Shown piece after piece: positions 1 to 8,881 of a DNA stretch of 64,000 nt (positions are counted from its first letter, which is position 1; the number at the start of each line of letters is the position of its first letter). The notes beneath the pieces are model-generated. The model made no database searches. It was not told the DNA's origin and saw only the letters and a program-made list of their open reading frames with translations. Both the position numbers and the translations under genes were made by a program. Source of the DNA: Paenibacillus shirakamiensis. Lineage in GTDB: Bacteria; Bacillota; Bacilli; Paenibacillales; Paenibacillaceae. The stretch covers positions 62,001-126,000 of the forward strand of contig NZ_JAGGLD010000001.1 in NCBI RefSeq assembly GCF_017874255.1. Reading direction: 5' to 3'.

Positions 1-324
1 GAACGCCGTGGGAATGGAGCTGAACACACACGTATTGCGGAACTTGTTCGCGAATACGATGTGACAGAAGTTGTTGTCGGTCTTCCTAAGAATATGAACG
101 GTACGGTGGGTCCTCGTGGTGAAATATGCATAGCTTTTGCCGAAGAACTAAGGCAGGCTCTGGCTTTACCTGTTCACCTTTGGGATGAACGACTAACAAC
201 CGTCTCGGCTCAGCGGACGCTGATTGAGGCAGATGTCAGCCGCAAAAAACGCAAGCAGGTCGTGGATAAATTGGCTGCGGTCTTCATATTGCAAAATTTT
301 TTGGATTCTAAGAGTATAAGGTGA
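1..324 (+). CDS. ruvX: RuvX/YqgF-type Holliday junction resolvase-like protein, 5' end missing
   Basis: The reading frame is open from the first base of the window, so this is the C-terminal 107 residues of a protein that is usually about 138 residues long. The N-terminal part of the RNase H-like fold lies outside. Visible family motifs are [12 protein letters not shown] near visible residue 23, WDERLTT near 61 with the conserved acidic residues, and the C-terminal [12 protein letters not shown]. Family members act on nucleic acid (pre-16S rRNA 5'-end maturation in E. coli; resolvase-like fold). It is followed by DUF1292 and mltG genes, as in the B. subtilis yrrK-yrzB-yrrL neighbourhood, which supports the call. 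Confidence 0.9.
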   Translation, partial: ERRGNGAEHTRIAELVREYDVTEVVVGLPKNMNGTVGPRGEICIAFAEELRQALALPVHLWDERLTTVSAQRTLIEADVSRKKRKQVVDKLAAVFILQNFLDSKSIR

Positions 325-336
325 GGGTGATGGCAA

Positions 337-648
337 ATGGCTAACGATCGCGTGAATCAAGAAGAAGAACCGGAAATTATTTATATCCCTGATGAAGAGG
401 GAAAAGAAGAAGAATTCGAAGTTATTATGAAATTCGAAGTAGACGGTTCTGATGCTAAGTATATGATGGTCGTTCCGATGGATTCCGATGAAGATGACGA
501 GAGTGAAGAAGTGTACGCCTTCCGTTATGAAGAGGATGGCGACGATCTTAAGCTGTACACGATTGAAAGTGATGAAGAGTGGGAGATTGTTGAAGAGACT
601 TTCAATACCCTACTAGATGAACTGGATGGTGAAGGTAAGAATGACTGA
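337..648 (+). CDS. yrzB: DUF1292 family protein, YrzB-like
   Basis: This is a 103-residue, very acidic protein with no membrane segment. The pattern of a beta-rich core followed by SDEEWEIVEETFNTLL at the C-terminus matches the DUF1292/YrzB family, whose function is unknown. The start is ATG 337, behind AGGGTGA. It lies 12 bp after ruvX, and its last codons overlap the next DUF1292 gene by 8 bp (ATG at 641 inside the TGA region). Tight packing indicates translation within the ruvX operon. Position after ruvX is conserved in Firmicutes. Confidence 0.85.
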   Translation: MANDRVNQEEEPEIIYIPDEEGKEEEFEVIMKFEVDGSDAKYMMVVPMDSDEDDESEEVYAFRYEEDGDDLKLYTIESDEEWEIVEETFNTLLDELDGEGKND

Positions 649-943
649 GTATTCATTAGACAAAGTCGTTTATACATCATGTGTGCAAGAAGCATTTGGT
701 CCAATCGTGGAATTACAGGATGAGAAAGGACACGCTTCATATTATCGCATTGAGAAGGAATTCGATATTGCGGGTCAAGCCTATGTAGTTCTCCTTCCGG
801 ATGATGAAGGCAAAGCTGAGGAACCTGAAATCCTCAAGATTGTAACCTCACCAGAGGGTCAATTGGAGCTTGTAACGATTGATGATGATGATGAGTGGGA
901 AAACATTTCTGAACTCTATGATGAACTTAGTTTTCCTGAATAA
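641..943 (+). CDS. second DUF1292 family protein
   Basis: This acidic protein of 100 residues resembles the preceding gene: a beta-rich core and a C-terminal DDDDEWENISELYDEL segment like the SDEEWEIVEET segment upstream. I chose ATG 641 over an in-frame ATG at 617, because 641 has GAAGG 6-10 bp upstream and starts at the conserved domain edge. It overlaps yrzB by 8 bp, suggesting translational coupling. The two genes look like an ancient tandem duplication. Function is unknown. An apparent terminator follows at 1017-1046. Confidence 0.8.
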   Translation: MTEYSLDKVVYTSCVQEAFGPIVELQDEKGHASYYRIEKEFDIAGQAYVVLLPDDEGKAEEPEILKIVTSPEGQLELVTIDDDDEWENISELYDELSFPE

Positions 944-1016
944 ATATCCAAGTTAGAATAGATGCGTTCAGCATCTGCTGAATGCACCCCTGTTCTTGAA
1001 GCTATAGCATGTCTAC

Positions 1017-1046
1017 AAAAAGAGCGGAGCCTACCGCTCTTTTTGT
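1017..1046 (+). terminator. intrinsic terminator after the ruvX-DUF1292 genes
   Basis: A stem of AAAAAGAGCGG with CCGCTCTTTTT surrounds a 6-nt loop and ends in a T-run. It sits between the second DUF1292 gene and mltG and lies inside the longest possible mltG frame, which argues that mltG starts downstream. Confidence 0.8.
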
Positions 1047-1071
1047 ATGGTACAGAGGAGTTGAAACCTGG

Positions 1072-2124
1072 TTGAAGAAATTGTTGAAGGTCCTGCTTGC
1101 CCTCATCATCGTGTTCATCATCCTTGTGGGCGGCGCCGCGGCCTATGTCTACACTCAAATGCAACCCGTCAAAGTAAGCACCTTATCGAAGAAACTTACA
1201 CTGGATAAAGGTCTAGGCACAGCCAGCATTGCGGACCGCCTGGAGCAAGAAGGCGTAATAAAAAATGGATTATTGTTCAAGGTGTATCTTAAAGTAAAAT
1301 CACAAGGTAGCCATTTTCAAGCGGGAGTCTATGAGATGAATCCTGGCATTACGTATGATCAGATTATAGACAAGCTAAATCATGGTGACATTGTAAAGGC
1401 AGCAATGATGAAGTTCACGATTCCGGAAGGCTATACGATTAAGCAGATTACTGAGAAATTAAGTCAGGAACACGATGTTGATTCCGCGAAATTTCTAGCC
1501 CTTGCTAAGAATCCTGAGGGGATAAATAGTCCTCTTCTAAAGGAGATTCCTGCGGATAACAAGCGGTTGTATCGACTAGAAGGTCTTCTTTTTCCAGAGA
1601 CGTATGACATGAAAAAGGGAAGTACCGAAGCAGAGATTATCACAAGAATGCTGAACGAGACGCAGTCCCAGTTGGATTCCATACCAGATTTCAAGGCAAA
1701 GCTTGAGACAAGCCATAAGTCACTGAATGAATTGCTCACCGCTGCTTCACTGATTGAAAGAGAAGTTGTAGCCGATCCAGAAAGAAGTCGGGTTGCGAGT
1801 GTGATTGATAATCGGCTGAAAGATGGCATGAAGCTTGAAATTGACGCCACTGTACAGTATTTGTTGGGGAAACCTAAAGAACGTCTAGTGAACAGTGATC
1901 TGAGAAAAATAGATAATCCATATAATACGTATATTTACAAAGGACTACCACCTGGGCCTATTGCAAGCCCTAGTCTGAAATCGATTGAAGCGGTGCTGAA
2001 CCCTGAGATCACAGCGTATAAATTTTACGTGACGAAGAAGGATGGCAGCCAAGAACATTTATTTGCGAAGACGTACGCAGAACATCTTGTAAATATTAAG
2101 AAGAGTCAAGAAACAGCTAAATAA
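1072..2124 (+). CDS. mltG: endolytic transglycosylase MltG (YceG-like)
   Basis: MltG cleaves nascent glycan strands at the membrane and is thought to terminate peptidoglycan polymerisation. The 350-residue protein has one N-terminal membrane segment (about residues 3-28) and an extracytoplasmic YceG domain. The family catalytic glutamate lies in AASLIERE, about residue 229, and the later IDATVQYLLG and YKGLPPGPIASPS blocks are typical. I chose TTG 1072, 11 bp after GAGGAG, because the upstream in-frame ATG 1009 lies in front of a strong terminator hairpin (1017-1046). The U32 pair follows 13 bp later, so mltG may lead that operon. Confidence 0.9.
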   Translation: MKKLLKVLLALIIVFIILVGGAAAYVYTQMQPVKVSTLSKKLTLDKGLGTASIADRLEQEGVIKNGLLFKVYLKVKSQGSHFQAGVYEMNPGITYDQIIDKLNHGDIVKAAMMKFTIPEGYTIKQITEKLSQEHDVDSAKFLALAKNPEGINSPLLKEIPADNKRLYRLEGLLFPETYDMKKGSTEAEIITRMLNETQSQLDSIPDFKAKLETSHKSLNELLTAASLIEREVVADPERSRVASVIDNRLKDGMKLEIDATVQYLLGKPKERLVNSDLRKIDNPYNTYIYKGLPPGPIASPSLKSIEAVLNPEITAYKFYVTKKDGSQEHLFAKTYAEHLVNIKKSQETAK

Positions 2125-2137
2125 AGGTGTGAATAAC

Positions 2138-3070
2138 TTGGTTAAAAAACCAGAATTACTAGCCTCTGCCGCTTCTGTGCAGGAGGTTGTTGATTATATT
2201 AAGGCCGGCGCTACGGCTGTCTTAATTGGTGAGGAGAAGTTTGGTACTCGTCTTCCTGGGAATGTATCCCGGGAGGATGTAGCGGTAGCAGTTAAAGAGG
2301 CTCATGCTCTAGGTGCTAAAGTATATGTAAGTCTGAATAATCTAATGGATAATGATAAACTACATGATCTACCTGCTTATATCCAGTTCTTAGCTGAAGC
2401 GGGTGTAGATGGTGTTGATTTTGGTGATCCTGCCGTATTGCGAGCAGTTCGTCAGTATGCTCCTACTATGAAACTGCATTGGAACGCGGAGATGACCTCA
2501 ACGAATTATGCTACGGCCAATTATTGGGGTGAGCGGGGGGCATCTAGAGTTGTACTAGCCCGAGAACTGAATATGGATGAAATTACGAACATGAAGCCAG
2601 GCCTCAAGATTGAATCCGAAGTGCAGGTTCATGGCATGACAAATATATATCATTCTAAGCGAAGCTTGGTACGCAGTTATATGACACAACAAGGTCGACC
2701 GGTAGAAGGTGAAGTTCTAGGCATCGATAGAGCTTTGTTCCTGATTGAAGCAGAACGCAAAGATGAGAAATTCCCGATCTATGAAGATAGTAACGGAACA
2801 CATATTATGAGTTCAGATGATATTTGTATTTTGGAAGACCTGCATATGATTCTTGAAGCTGGGGTAGATAGTCTTAAAATTGAGACAATTCTGAAACCTA
2901 CTGCTTATAACCAACTTGTCATCCGCATTTACCGAGAGGCTATAGAAGCCTATTACAATAATCCTGAACAATATGAATTCCAAGAGGAATGGATGGATCG
3001 TATCCGTGATGTTCAAGACCCGGAACGTGAACTTTCGTTTGGATTCTTTTATAAAGAGCAAGTCTATTAA
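2138..3070 (+). CDS. yrrN: U32 peptidase-like tRNA hydroxylation protein, first subunit (YrrN/TrhP1 type)
   Basis: A 310-residue U32 'collagenase-like peptidase' protein. In B. subtilis, YrrN and YrrO are linked to hydroxylation of U34 in tRNA, so the peptidase name is historical. The start is TTG 2138, with AAAGGTG 8 bp upstream; GTG 2129 is too close to that site. The barrel-like repeats (VHGMTNIYHSKR; GVDSLKIETILKP) are visible, but the Cys-rich cluster of the partner is absent, as expected for the shorter paralogue. It lies 13 bp after mltG and 25 bp before yrrO. The yrrM methyltransferase that sits between mltG and yrrN in B. subtilis is missing here. Confidence 0.85.
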   Translation: MVKKPELLASAASVQEVVDYIKAGATAVLIGEEKFGTRLPGNVSREDVAVAVKEAHALGAKVYVSLNNLMDNDKLHDLPAYIQFLAEAGVDGVDFGDPAVLRAVRQYAPTMKLHWNAEMTSTNYATANYWGERGASRVVLARELNMDEITNMKPGLKIESEVQVHGMTNIYHSKRSLVRSYMTQQGRPVEGEVLGIDRALFLIEAERKDEKFPIYEDSNGTHIMSSDDICILEDLHMILEAGVDSLKIETILKPTAYNQLVIRIYREAIEAYYNNPEQYEFQEEWMDRIRDVQDPERELSFGFFYKEQVY

Positions 3071-3095
3071 TTGAACACGAAGAGGTGAACTACTC

Positions 3096-4430
3096 ATGCA
3101 AACTACGGTAAAACATACGCCTAAATATACAGGTAAACGTCATCGTCTGGATCGTCCAGAACTTCTAGCACCAGCTGGGAATCTAGAGAAACTGAAATTT
3201 GCCATCCATTATGGAGCAGATGCAGTATATATCGGAGGACAAAAATACGGTTTGCGTTCCAACGCCGACAATTTTAGCTTTGAAGAAATGCGCGAAGGTG
3301 TTGAATTCGCTAAGAAATACGGTGCAAAAGTGTTCGTAGCTACAAATATTTATGCACATAATGAGGATGTCGAAGGTATTGAAGAATACCTTAGAAATTT
3401 ATATGAAGCTGGAATTTCAGCTATCATTGTGGCGGACCCGGTCATTGTCGACACGGCCAAACGTCTGGTGCCAGGGCTTGAAGTTCATTTAAGCACACAG
3501 CAGTCTACAGTGAACTGGCAAGCCGTTCAATTCTGGAAAGAAGAAGGGCTTCCCCGTGTAGTATTAGGTAGAGAGACTAGTATGGATGAGATTGCAGAAA
3601 TAAAGAACAACGTGGATATAGAGATAGAAGCATTCATTCATGGGGCAATGTGTTCTTCTTATTCGGGTCGCTGTGTGCTATCCAATCACTTTACAGATCG
3701 GGACTCTAATCGCGGGGGCTGCTGCCAGTCATGCCGCTGGAAATATGACCTCTTCGAAGATGGCCGTCCTGAAGAAGTGTGGATTTCAGAAGAGGAAGCC
3801 AAAGATAGCCGTGTACTTCAGCAGTTTAACTTGGGTGTAACGCAGTTGCCTCTTTTTGAGAAAGAAGACAATGCATTTACAATGGGTTCCAAGGATTTAT
3901 GTATGATCGGTCATATTCCAGACTTGATTGATGTAGGGGTAGATAGCTTCAAAATTGAAGGACGTATGAAGTCCATTCACTATGTAGCCACAGTAGTGAA
4001 CGTCTATCGTCAAGCGATTGATGCTTACATGGCGGACCCAGAGAATTATGTACTGAAACCGGAATGGGTAGACGAGATGAATAAAGCTGCCAACCGTCCT
4101 TTAAATACAGGATTCTTCTATGATACGCCAGACCATGAAGATCATATCTACGAGCCAGAAGAGAAGGCTGCACCCTATGACTTTGCAGGACTTGTCATGG
4201 ATTATGATGCTCAGACTGGCATGGCGACCGTTCAACAACGTAATCATTTCAAGCCAGGGCAAATCGTTGAATTCTTTGGTCCAGGAGATGCTTGCTTTGA
4301 GCAAGTTGTGGGCCAACTCTTTGATGAAGCGGGCAATGAACTTGATGCAGCTCGTCATCCTCTACAAAAAGTGAAATTTAAAGTAGATCGTCCAGTGAAA
4401 TATTTTGATATGATGCGTAAGCATAAATAG
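3096..4430 (+). CDS. yrrO: U32 peptidase-like tRNA hydroxylation protein, second subunit (YrrO/TrhP2 type)
   Basis: This is a 444-residue U32 family protein. The diagnostic cysteine cluster is present at about residues 186, 193, 209, 210 and 213 (AMCSSYSGRC and GGCCQSCRW), likely binding an iron-sulfur centre. The N-terminus has RPELLAPAGN, and the C-terminal 70 residues form the usual small beta-barrel extension. The family is tied to prephenate-dependent 5-hydroxyuridine formation at tRNA position 34. The start ATG 3096 follows GAAGAGGTGA. It is paired with yrrN and closed by the terminator at 4445-4474. Confidence 0.88.
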   Translation: MQTTVKHTPKYTGKRHRLDRPELLAPAGNLEKLKFAIHYGADAVYIGGQKYGLRSNADNFSFEEMREGVEFAKKYGAKVFVATNIYAHNEDVEGIEEYLRNLYEAGISAIIVADPVIVDTAKRLVPGLEVHLSTQQSTVNWQAVQFWKEEGLPRVVLGRETSMDEIAEIKNNVDIEIEAFIHGAMCSSYSGRCVLSNHFTDRDSNRGGCCQSCRWKYDLFEDGRPEEVWISEEEAKDSRVLQQFNLGVTQLPLFEKEDNAFTMGSKDLCMIGHIPDLIDVGVDSFKIEGRMKSIHYVATVVNVYRQAIDAYMADPENYVLKPEWVDEMNKAANRPLNTGFFYDTPDHEDHIYEPEEKAAPYDFAGLVMDYDAQTGMATVQQRNHFKPGQIVEFFGPGDACFEQVVGQLFDEAGNELDAARHPLQKVKFKVDRPVKYFDMMRKHK

Positions 4431-4444
4431 GAAATAGGTCTATA

Positions 4445-4474
4445 GCCCCTTCATCTTAGATGAGGGGGTTTTTT
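4445..4474 (+). terminator. intrinsic terminator after yrrO
   Basis: CCCCTTCATC pairs with GATGAGGGGG (one wobble) around a short loop and is followed by TTTTTT. Confidence 0.85.
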
Positions 4475-4483
4475 ATGTAGTAA

Positions 4484-4518
4484 TTTATCGAAAAAGCTTG
4501 TATTTTATAATAAAATAC
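4484..4518 (+). promoter_or_regulatory. putative promoter with an inverted repeat over its -10, upstream of the chemoreceptor gene
   Basis: TTTATC (4484-4489), a 16-bp spacer and TATAAT (4506-4511) form a plausible sigma-A promoter. A perfect 9+1+9 bp inverted repeat (GTATTTTAT/ATAAAATAC, 4500-4518) covers the -10, which could be an operator. AT-richness makes chance palindromes more likely, so this is tentative. The leader of about 130 nt to the start codon also contains a small TAGGT/ACCTA hairpin at about 4602-4617. Confidence 0.35.
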
Positions 4519-4654
4519 TAGAATTACCCCTATCATTTGGTAGATGTTTTGATTTAAAATGGAGAAGAAAGGAATGTTATGGTAAGATCGAAATACTCTT
4601 GTAGGTCTGAGAACCTATTGGGAGGTCATATTATAGAATCGGCGGGTGATGTTG

Positions 4655-6889
4655 ATGAAGTGGAATCCTATGAAGGACAAGCCGGGTAAAGGGAAAAGAA
4701 ACAATGTACAACTTGAAAAAGATTCTAAGTTACAACAGCCTGAGTCAGAGCAAGCTGAAGACCCCAACGTTCCTGAAGTTCACACGAAACAGTCCAATAA
4801 TCTAGAAAATATGAAGAACAAAGCAGTATCATTAGTAAAATACATAAAACTTAATCGAATGGATCCTACCAAATCGGTAGGCGTACGACTGTTTCTCATC
4901 TTTTTTGTAGCCACAATGATTTTTGTGCTCTCTTTAGGGATTTTATCTTACCAGATGGCTAAGAAAACTATTCAAGACAACGCACTAATAGCTAATCAAC
5001 AGACGATTAATCAGACGACAGAAAAGCTGGACATTATTCTTAAAAGGTATGAAGAAGGACTGCAACAGGCGTATTTTGACAAAGATGTTCAGGGTTGGCT
5101 CACAGATTTAGCAGCAGCAAGTGCAGATGATTATGAGAAATTTACGGTCTCTACGAAGATCTCGACCAAATTGAACAACTGGGCATTCTCATCTGAAGGC
5201 GTTCAAGCTGTATATATTATCCCTCAGAATGACACGTTCGCACCAGTTACAACAGGTATTCAAGATAAGACTTTACTAAATGATTACAGCAAGATGTATA
5301 CCAAGGATGCTTTGAAGGCTAGCAACAACAAGATGTGGGTTCAAGTAGTGAAGCCAGCTAATGCGATGTCAACTATAGAACCCGTATTCCGTCTTGTGAA
5401 ATCGATGTCTAACGTGAACGGCAATCATAGCTATTATGTAATTGCAGATATCAAAGTTCAAATGATTGCAGATCAACTGAAGAAAATAAATTTAGGAGAA
5501 GGATCTCAGATTCAGTTAGTCGATAGCAAAGGAATTATTGTTTCTGCTACAAAGGAAGAAGATAACGGAAAGCCTACTCCGTATACCTATGCTAACGGGA
5601 ATAAATCCTTGTCGAATAGTGCCTATACTAAGGATGCTAACAAAAAGTCTATTCTTGGCATCTATAGTACACTTTCCACTTCGGGATGGAGATTACTTGG
5701 TGTTGTCCCTGTAGATATTCTAGTCAAAGATGCCAAAGGTATTCTCATGACTACGTATATTTCTGCGGCTGTAGTTGCTCTGATTGCTGTACTAATCGGG
5801 TTATGGATGGTAAGAATGATTTCATTGCCATTGAGAAAATTGATGAACCTCATGCAAGAAGGTGCGAAAGGTAACCTGAATGTGCGGATAGATCACCATT
5901 CCAAAGATGAGATTGGACAGCTATCAGGCAGTTTCAATCTGATGATGGAACAGATTACCGAACTAGTGAAGAAGACCAATACTTCTGCGCAAGAAGTATT
6001 AGATACAGCTTCAGAGCTTGAAGATGCCTCGCACAAAACCGCTTTATCTGCTCGGGAGATTGCCGTTGCTACAGAAGAAATTGCTAACGGAGCAGGAAGT
6101 CTTGCTGGTGAAGCAGAACGGGGGAACGCACTGACTGAAGCCATTGGCTCACAGATGGAGCTTGTTATTGAGGCCAACGGAGAAATGCAGACGTCAGCCA
6201 AAGAAGTTGAAAGAGTCAGTCAGTTGGGAACAGAATATTTACATGCATTACTTCAAAAAACGCATATGACCGTTGAGATTACTCACTCCTTAAGTGATAA
6301 AGTTGAATCGCTTCGAGCCAGTACTACCTCTGTTCGTAAAGTATTGGAAGTGATGCAAAATATTACGAAGCAGACCAATATCCTTTCCCTCAATGCAACG
6401 ATAGAAGCTGCAAGAGCGGGAGCTGCGGGGCGTGGATTCATGGTAGTTGCCGATGAAATTCGCCAGTTAGCCGAGCAATCTCGCCAATCTATTACAATGG
6501 TGGGTCAGATAACCGATCAGATTCAAACGGAAATGAATGAAACCGTGAAAGCTATTGCCGCGGCCAATCCATTATTTGAAGAGCAGATTAGTTCAGTTCA
6601 AGAGACTAGCCAAATTTTTGTATCTGTGCAGGATCAGATGGGTACATTCATTAATCATTTGGACTCAGTCACCGCGTCAATAGATAATTTAAATCAATCC
6701 CAGTCTGTATTGTCCGATGCGATGAGTAACGTCAGTGCTGTTGCCGAAGAATCATCCGCTACATCAGAGGAAGTAGCATCCTTAAGCAATGAGCAGCAGA
6801 ATATCGGACAGCAACTTGTTGTTCTTTCTAACAAGCTCAGCAGTGTTTCGAATGAACTGAAGAGTGCTTTATCGGAGTTCACAGTATAG
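4655..6889 (+). CDS. methyl-accepting chemotaxis protein (transmembrane chemoreceptor)
   Basis: This is a 744-residue receptor. It has an unusually long hydrophilic N-terminal tail of about 75 residues, TM1 (about 77-100), an extracytoplasmic sensor of about 260 residues resembling a double Cache domain, TM2 (about 365-388), HAMP, and a full methyl-accepting signalling hairpin. The highly conserved CheA/CheW-contact tip is visible ([20 protein letters not shown]). GTG 4646, ATG 4649 and ATG 4655 are all possible starts; ATG 4655 is best spaced from GGCGGG. It is a single-gene unit between terminators. The ligand cannot be read from the sequence. Confidence 0.93.
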   Translation: MKWNPMKDKPGKGKRNNVQLEKDSKLQQPESEQAEDPNVPEVHTKQSNNLENMKNKAVSLVKYIKLNRMDPTKSVGVRLFLIFFVATMIFVLSLGILSYQMAKKTIQDNALIANQQTINQTTEKLDIILKRYEEGLQQAYFDKDVQGWLTDLAAASADDYEKFTVSTKISTKLNNWAFSSEGVQAVYIIPQNDTFAPVTTGIQDKTLLNDYSKMYTKDALKASNNKMWVQVVKPANAMSTIEPVFRLVKSMSNVNGNHSYYVIADIKVQMIADQLKKINLGEGSQIQLVDSKGIIVSATKEEDNGKPTPYTYANGNKSLSNSAYTKDANKKSILGIYSTLSTSGWRLLGVVPVDILVKDAKGILMTTYISAAVVALIAVLIGLWMVRMISLPLRKLMNLMQEGAKGNLNVRIDHHSKDEIGQLSGSFNLMMEQITELVKKTNTSAQEVLDTASELEDASHKTALSAREIAVATEEIANGAGSLAGEAERGNALTEAIGSQMELVIEANGEMQTSAKEVERVSQLGTEYLHALLQKTHMTVEITHSLSDKVESLRASTTSVRKVLEVMQNITKQTNILSLNATIEAARAGAAGRGFMVVADEIRQLAEQSRQSITMVGQITDQIQTEMNETVKAIAAANPLFEEQISSVQETSQIFVSVQDQMGTFINHLDSVTASIDNLNQSQSVLSDAMSNVSAVAEESSATSEEVASLSNEQQNIGQQLVVLSNKLSSVSNELKSALSEFTV

Positions 6890-6896
6890 TCCTTAC

Positions 6897-6944
6897 TAAC
6901 AAGCTATGGTCTTCTCTAAATGGAGAGGAACATAGCTTGTTTTG
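6897..6944 (+). terminator. intrinsic terminator after the chemoreceptor gene
   Basis: ACAAGCTATG pairs with CATAGCTTGT, with an inner CTCT/AGAG stem, then TTTTGT. Confidence 0.8.
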
Positions 6945-7019
6945 TATACACTAATGAATTAGACCAAGAGTGAATTGTAGTCATAACGGAAAGACTAACC
7001 ACAAAAGGAGGGAAACGAA

Positions 7020-8810
7020 TTGGCAGCTCAAGGAGTGACGCGACTAGAACAGAGGAAACGCATATTGTGGGTGCTCATCTTGCTGACCTCATTGTTGCTT
7101 TTATTAGCTGTACGCTTGGGCTGGATACAATGGATGGCAGCTCGTAAAAACTGGACCGCTGCTGGATATAGTCTGAATGAAATGGCTGTGCGTCAACGGC
7201 AATTGGGAATTCAGCTTGATTCTGGTCGAGGGCACTTTACAGATCGACATGGTCATCTCCTTACAGGTCACATCAAGTGGTCTCCCGTTCTATTTCCTAT
7301 ACATACGGGTACATCTGCTAGACAAATGCAGAGGGCAGCTGCCTTGCTTCATACATCGGAGAAAGAACTTTCTCATACGTGGTCCACGATAAAACAGCCT
7401 TATATCTGGAAAAATATTCACACGCAAACGGCAGATATTCAGCCTTCGAAAGAATGGACTAATTTAGGCATTGCAGGTGTAGCATTGTTACCTTTTGCAC
7501 AAAGATATCCCTCTACTTCTTCAGGTAGTCAGTGGCTTGGCTTCATTTCCGAGCGGCCTGATTATGTAGTTAGAGCAAAAGGTTCCCTTGGAACACAACA
7601 TCTGCCTACAAATGTAAAAGTGGGAAGTGCCGGGCTCGAACGAAGTTTTGATTCATTGCTGCAATCGCAAGGGGTCACGGAAGCCATGGTTATGGTTGAT
7701 GGAAGAAAACAACCTCTGCCAAAGACACCTAGTAGAATTTCAAGCCCCACAAATCATTATTATCCTCTTCGTCTTAGAACTACTATAGATCAAGGGATCC
7801 AGAGCAGATTAGAACAAATGACAGAAAATATGCACATGAAAGAAGGAGCAATTGTCGTACTGGATGCACATCAAGGGGATATAGTAGCCATGGTGTCCAG
7901 GCCTTTTTTCAACCCTCAGCATATTGAGTTAGACCAGGGGAATTGGAGTAACCGAGCGGTGAAAGCAGCGGTTCCGGGTTCTATATTTAAGAGCATTATT
8001 GCAGCAGCGGCTTTAGATACCAACAAAGCAAAACCAAGTGAAAATTTTGAGTGTCATGGAGATTATGGGAAATATAATTTATCATGCTCTGCAATACATG
8101 GACATGGACGAATTACATTAGAAGAAGGTTTTGCTAAGTCCTGTAATATTGTATTTGCTTCACTAGGGGAGCGTCTTACTTCTCAAGAGATAGAGCGGAC
8201 CGCAGATCAATTAGGGATGGGTCGTAAAATAGGATGGCAAGAACAACACTTCCTCGGAGGAGGTAATTTGCAACAGATTGATCAAGAAGAGCGTGGAGTG
8301 ATATTTGCAAAAGCAAACTCTAATACAGATGGGGGCACTCGTGCACAAGCGGCGATTGGACAAAGAGATGTGCTGGTGACCCCTTTGCAGGCAGCCAACT
8401 TAGTAGTCACTCTTTTGCATGGAGGAAAGGTCATGTCTCCACGTTTGGTTAGTGAAATTCGATATGCCGATGGAAGCTTAATGGCAAGCCTCGAACCGCA
8501 CACATCGATCTCTACACAAGGTAAAGTAAGCGGTCGAACCTCGAAAAAACTTTTGAGATGGATGAGAGAAGTCGTCACAGAAGGAACAGGTAAATCGTTA
8601 CAGAATGCAAAATGGAACTTAGCTGGAAAATCGGGAACAGCGCAAGTGGAACGCTCAGGACATAAGTTAAATGATCAGTGGTTCATAGGCTACGGTCCTA
8701 CCGAGCAACCTAAATATGCAGTAGCCGTATTAGTTCAAAGCAGAACACCAGGTTCTGAACATCAAGCTACCGCTGTATTTAAAGAAGCTATGAATCAATT
8801 AGCTAGATAA
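7020..8810 (+). CDS. pbpI: class B penicillin-binding protein (transpeptidase), PbpI/YrrR-like
   Basis: A 596-residue peptidoglycan transpeptidase with one N-terminal membrane anchor (about residues 15-35), a PBP-dimerisation-type region, and a C-terminal transpeptidase domain. The three active-site motifs are intact: SIFK at 321-324 (nucleophile S321), SCN at 374-376 and KSG at 537-539. The start TTG 7020 follows AAAGGAGGG. In B. subtilis the yrrR/pbpI gene lies near yrrNO, and its product (PBP4b) is a mother-cell sporulation protein; synteny and length suggest the same assignment. Transpeptidase identity is firm, the pbpI orthology moderate. Confidence 0.85.
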   Translation: MAAQGVTRLEQRKRILWVLILLTSLLLLLAVRLGWIQWMAARKNWTAAGYSLNEMAVRQRQLGIQLDSGRGHFTDRHGHLLTGHIKWSPVLFPIHTGTSARQMQRAAALLHTSEKELSHTWSTIKQPYIWKNIHTQTADIQPSKEWTNLGIAGVALLPFAQRYPSTSSGSQWLGFISERPDYVVRAKGSLGTQHLPTNVKVGSAGLERSFDSLLQSQGVTEAMVMVDGRKQPLPKTPSRISSPTNHYYPLRLRTTIDQGIQSRLEQMTENMHMKEGAIVVLDAHQGDIVAMVSRPFFNPQHIELDQGNWSNRAVKAAVPGSIFKSIIAAAALDTNKAKPSENFECHGDYGKYNLSCSAIHGHGRITLEEGFAKSCNIVFASLGERLTSQEIERTADQLGMGRKIGWQEQHFLGGGNLQQIDQEERGVIFAKANSNTDGGTRAQAAIGQRDVLVTPLQAANLVVTLLHGGKVMSPRLVSEIRYADGSLMASLEPHTSISTQGKVSGRTSKKLLRWMREVVTEGTGKSLQNAKWNLAGKSGTAQVERSGHKLNDQWFIGYGPTEQPKYAVAVLVQSRTPGSEHQATAVFKEAMNQLAR

Positions 8811-8881
8811 AAAACTGTCTATAATTCATTCACCTATGATAAAATAATTAGATACGAGATACAAAAAAGTGGGGAGAGCAC

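Noticed and set aside
1009..1071. Longer mltG start at ATG 1009
   Set aside because: A strong terminator hairpin lies just after it and no ribosome site precedes it; TTG 1072 fits the membrane anchor.
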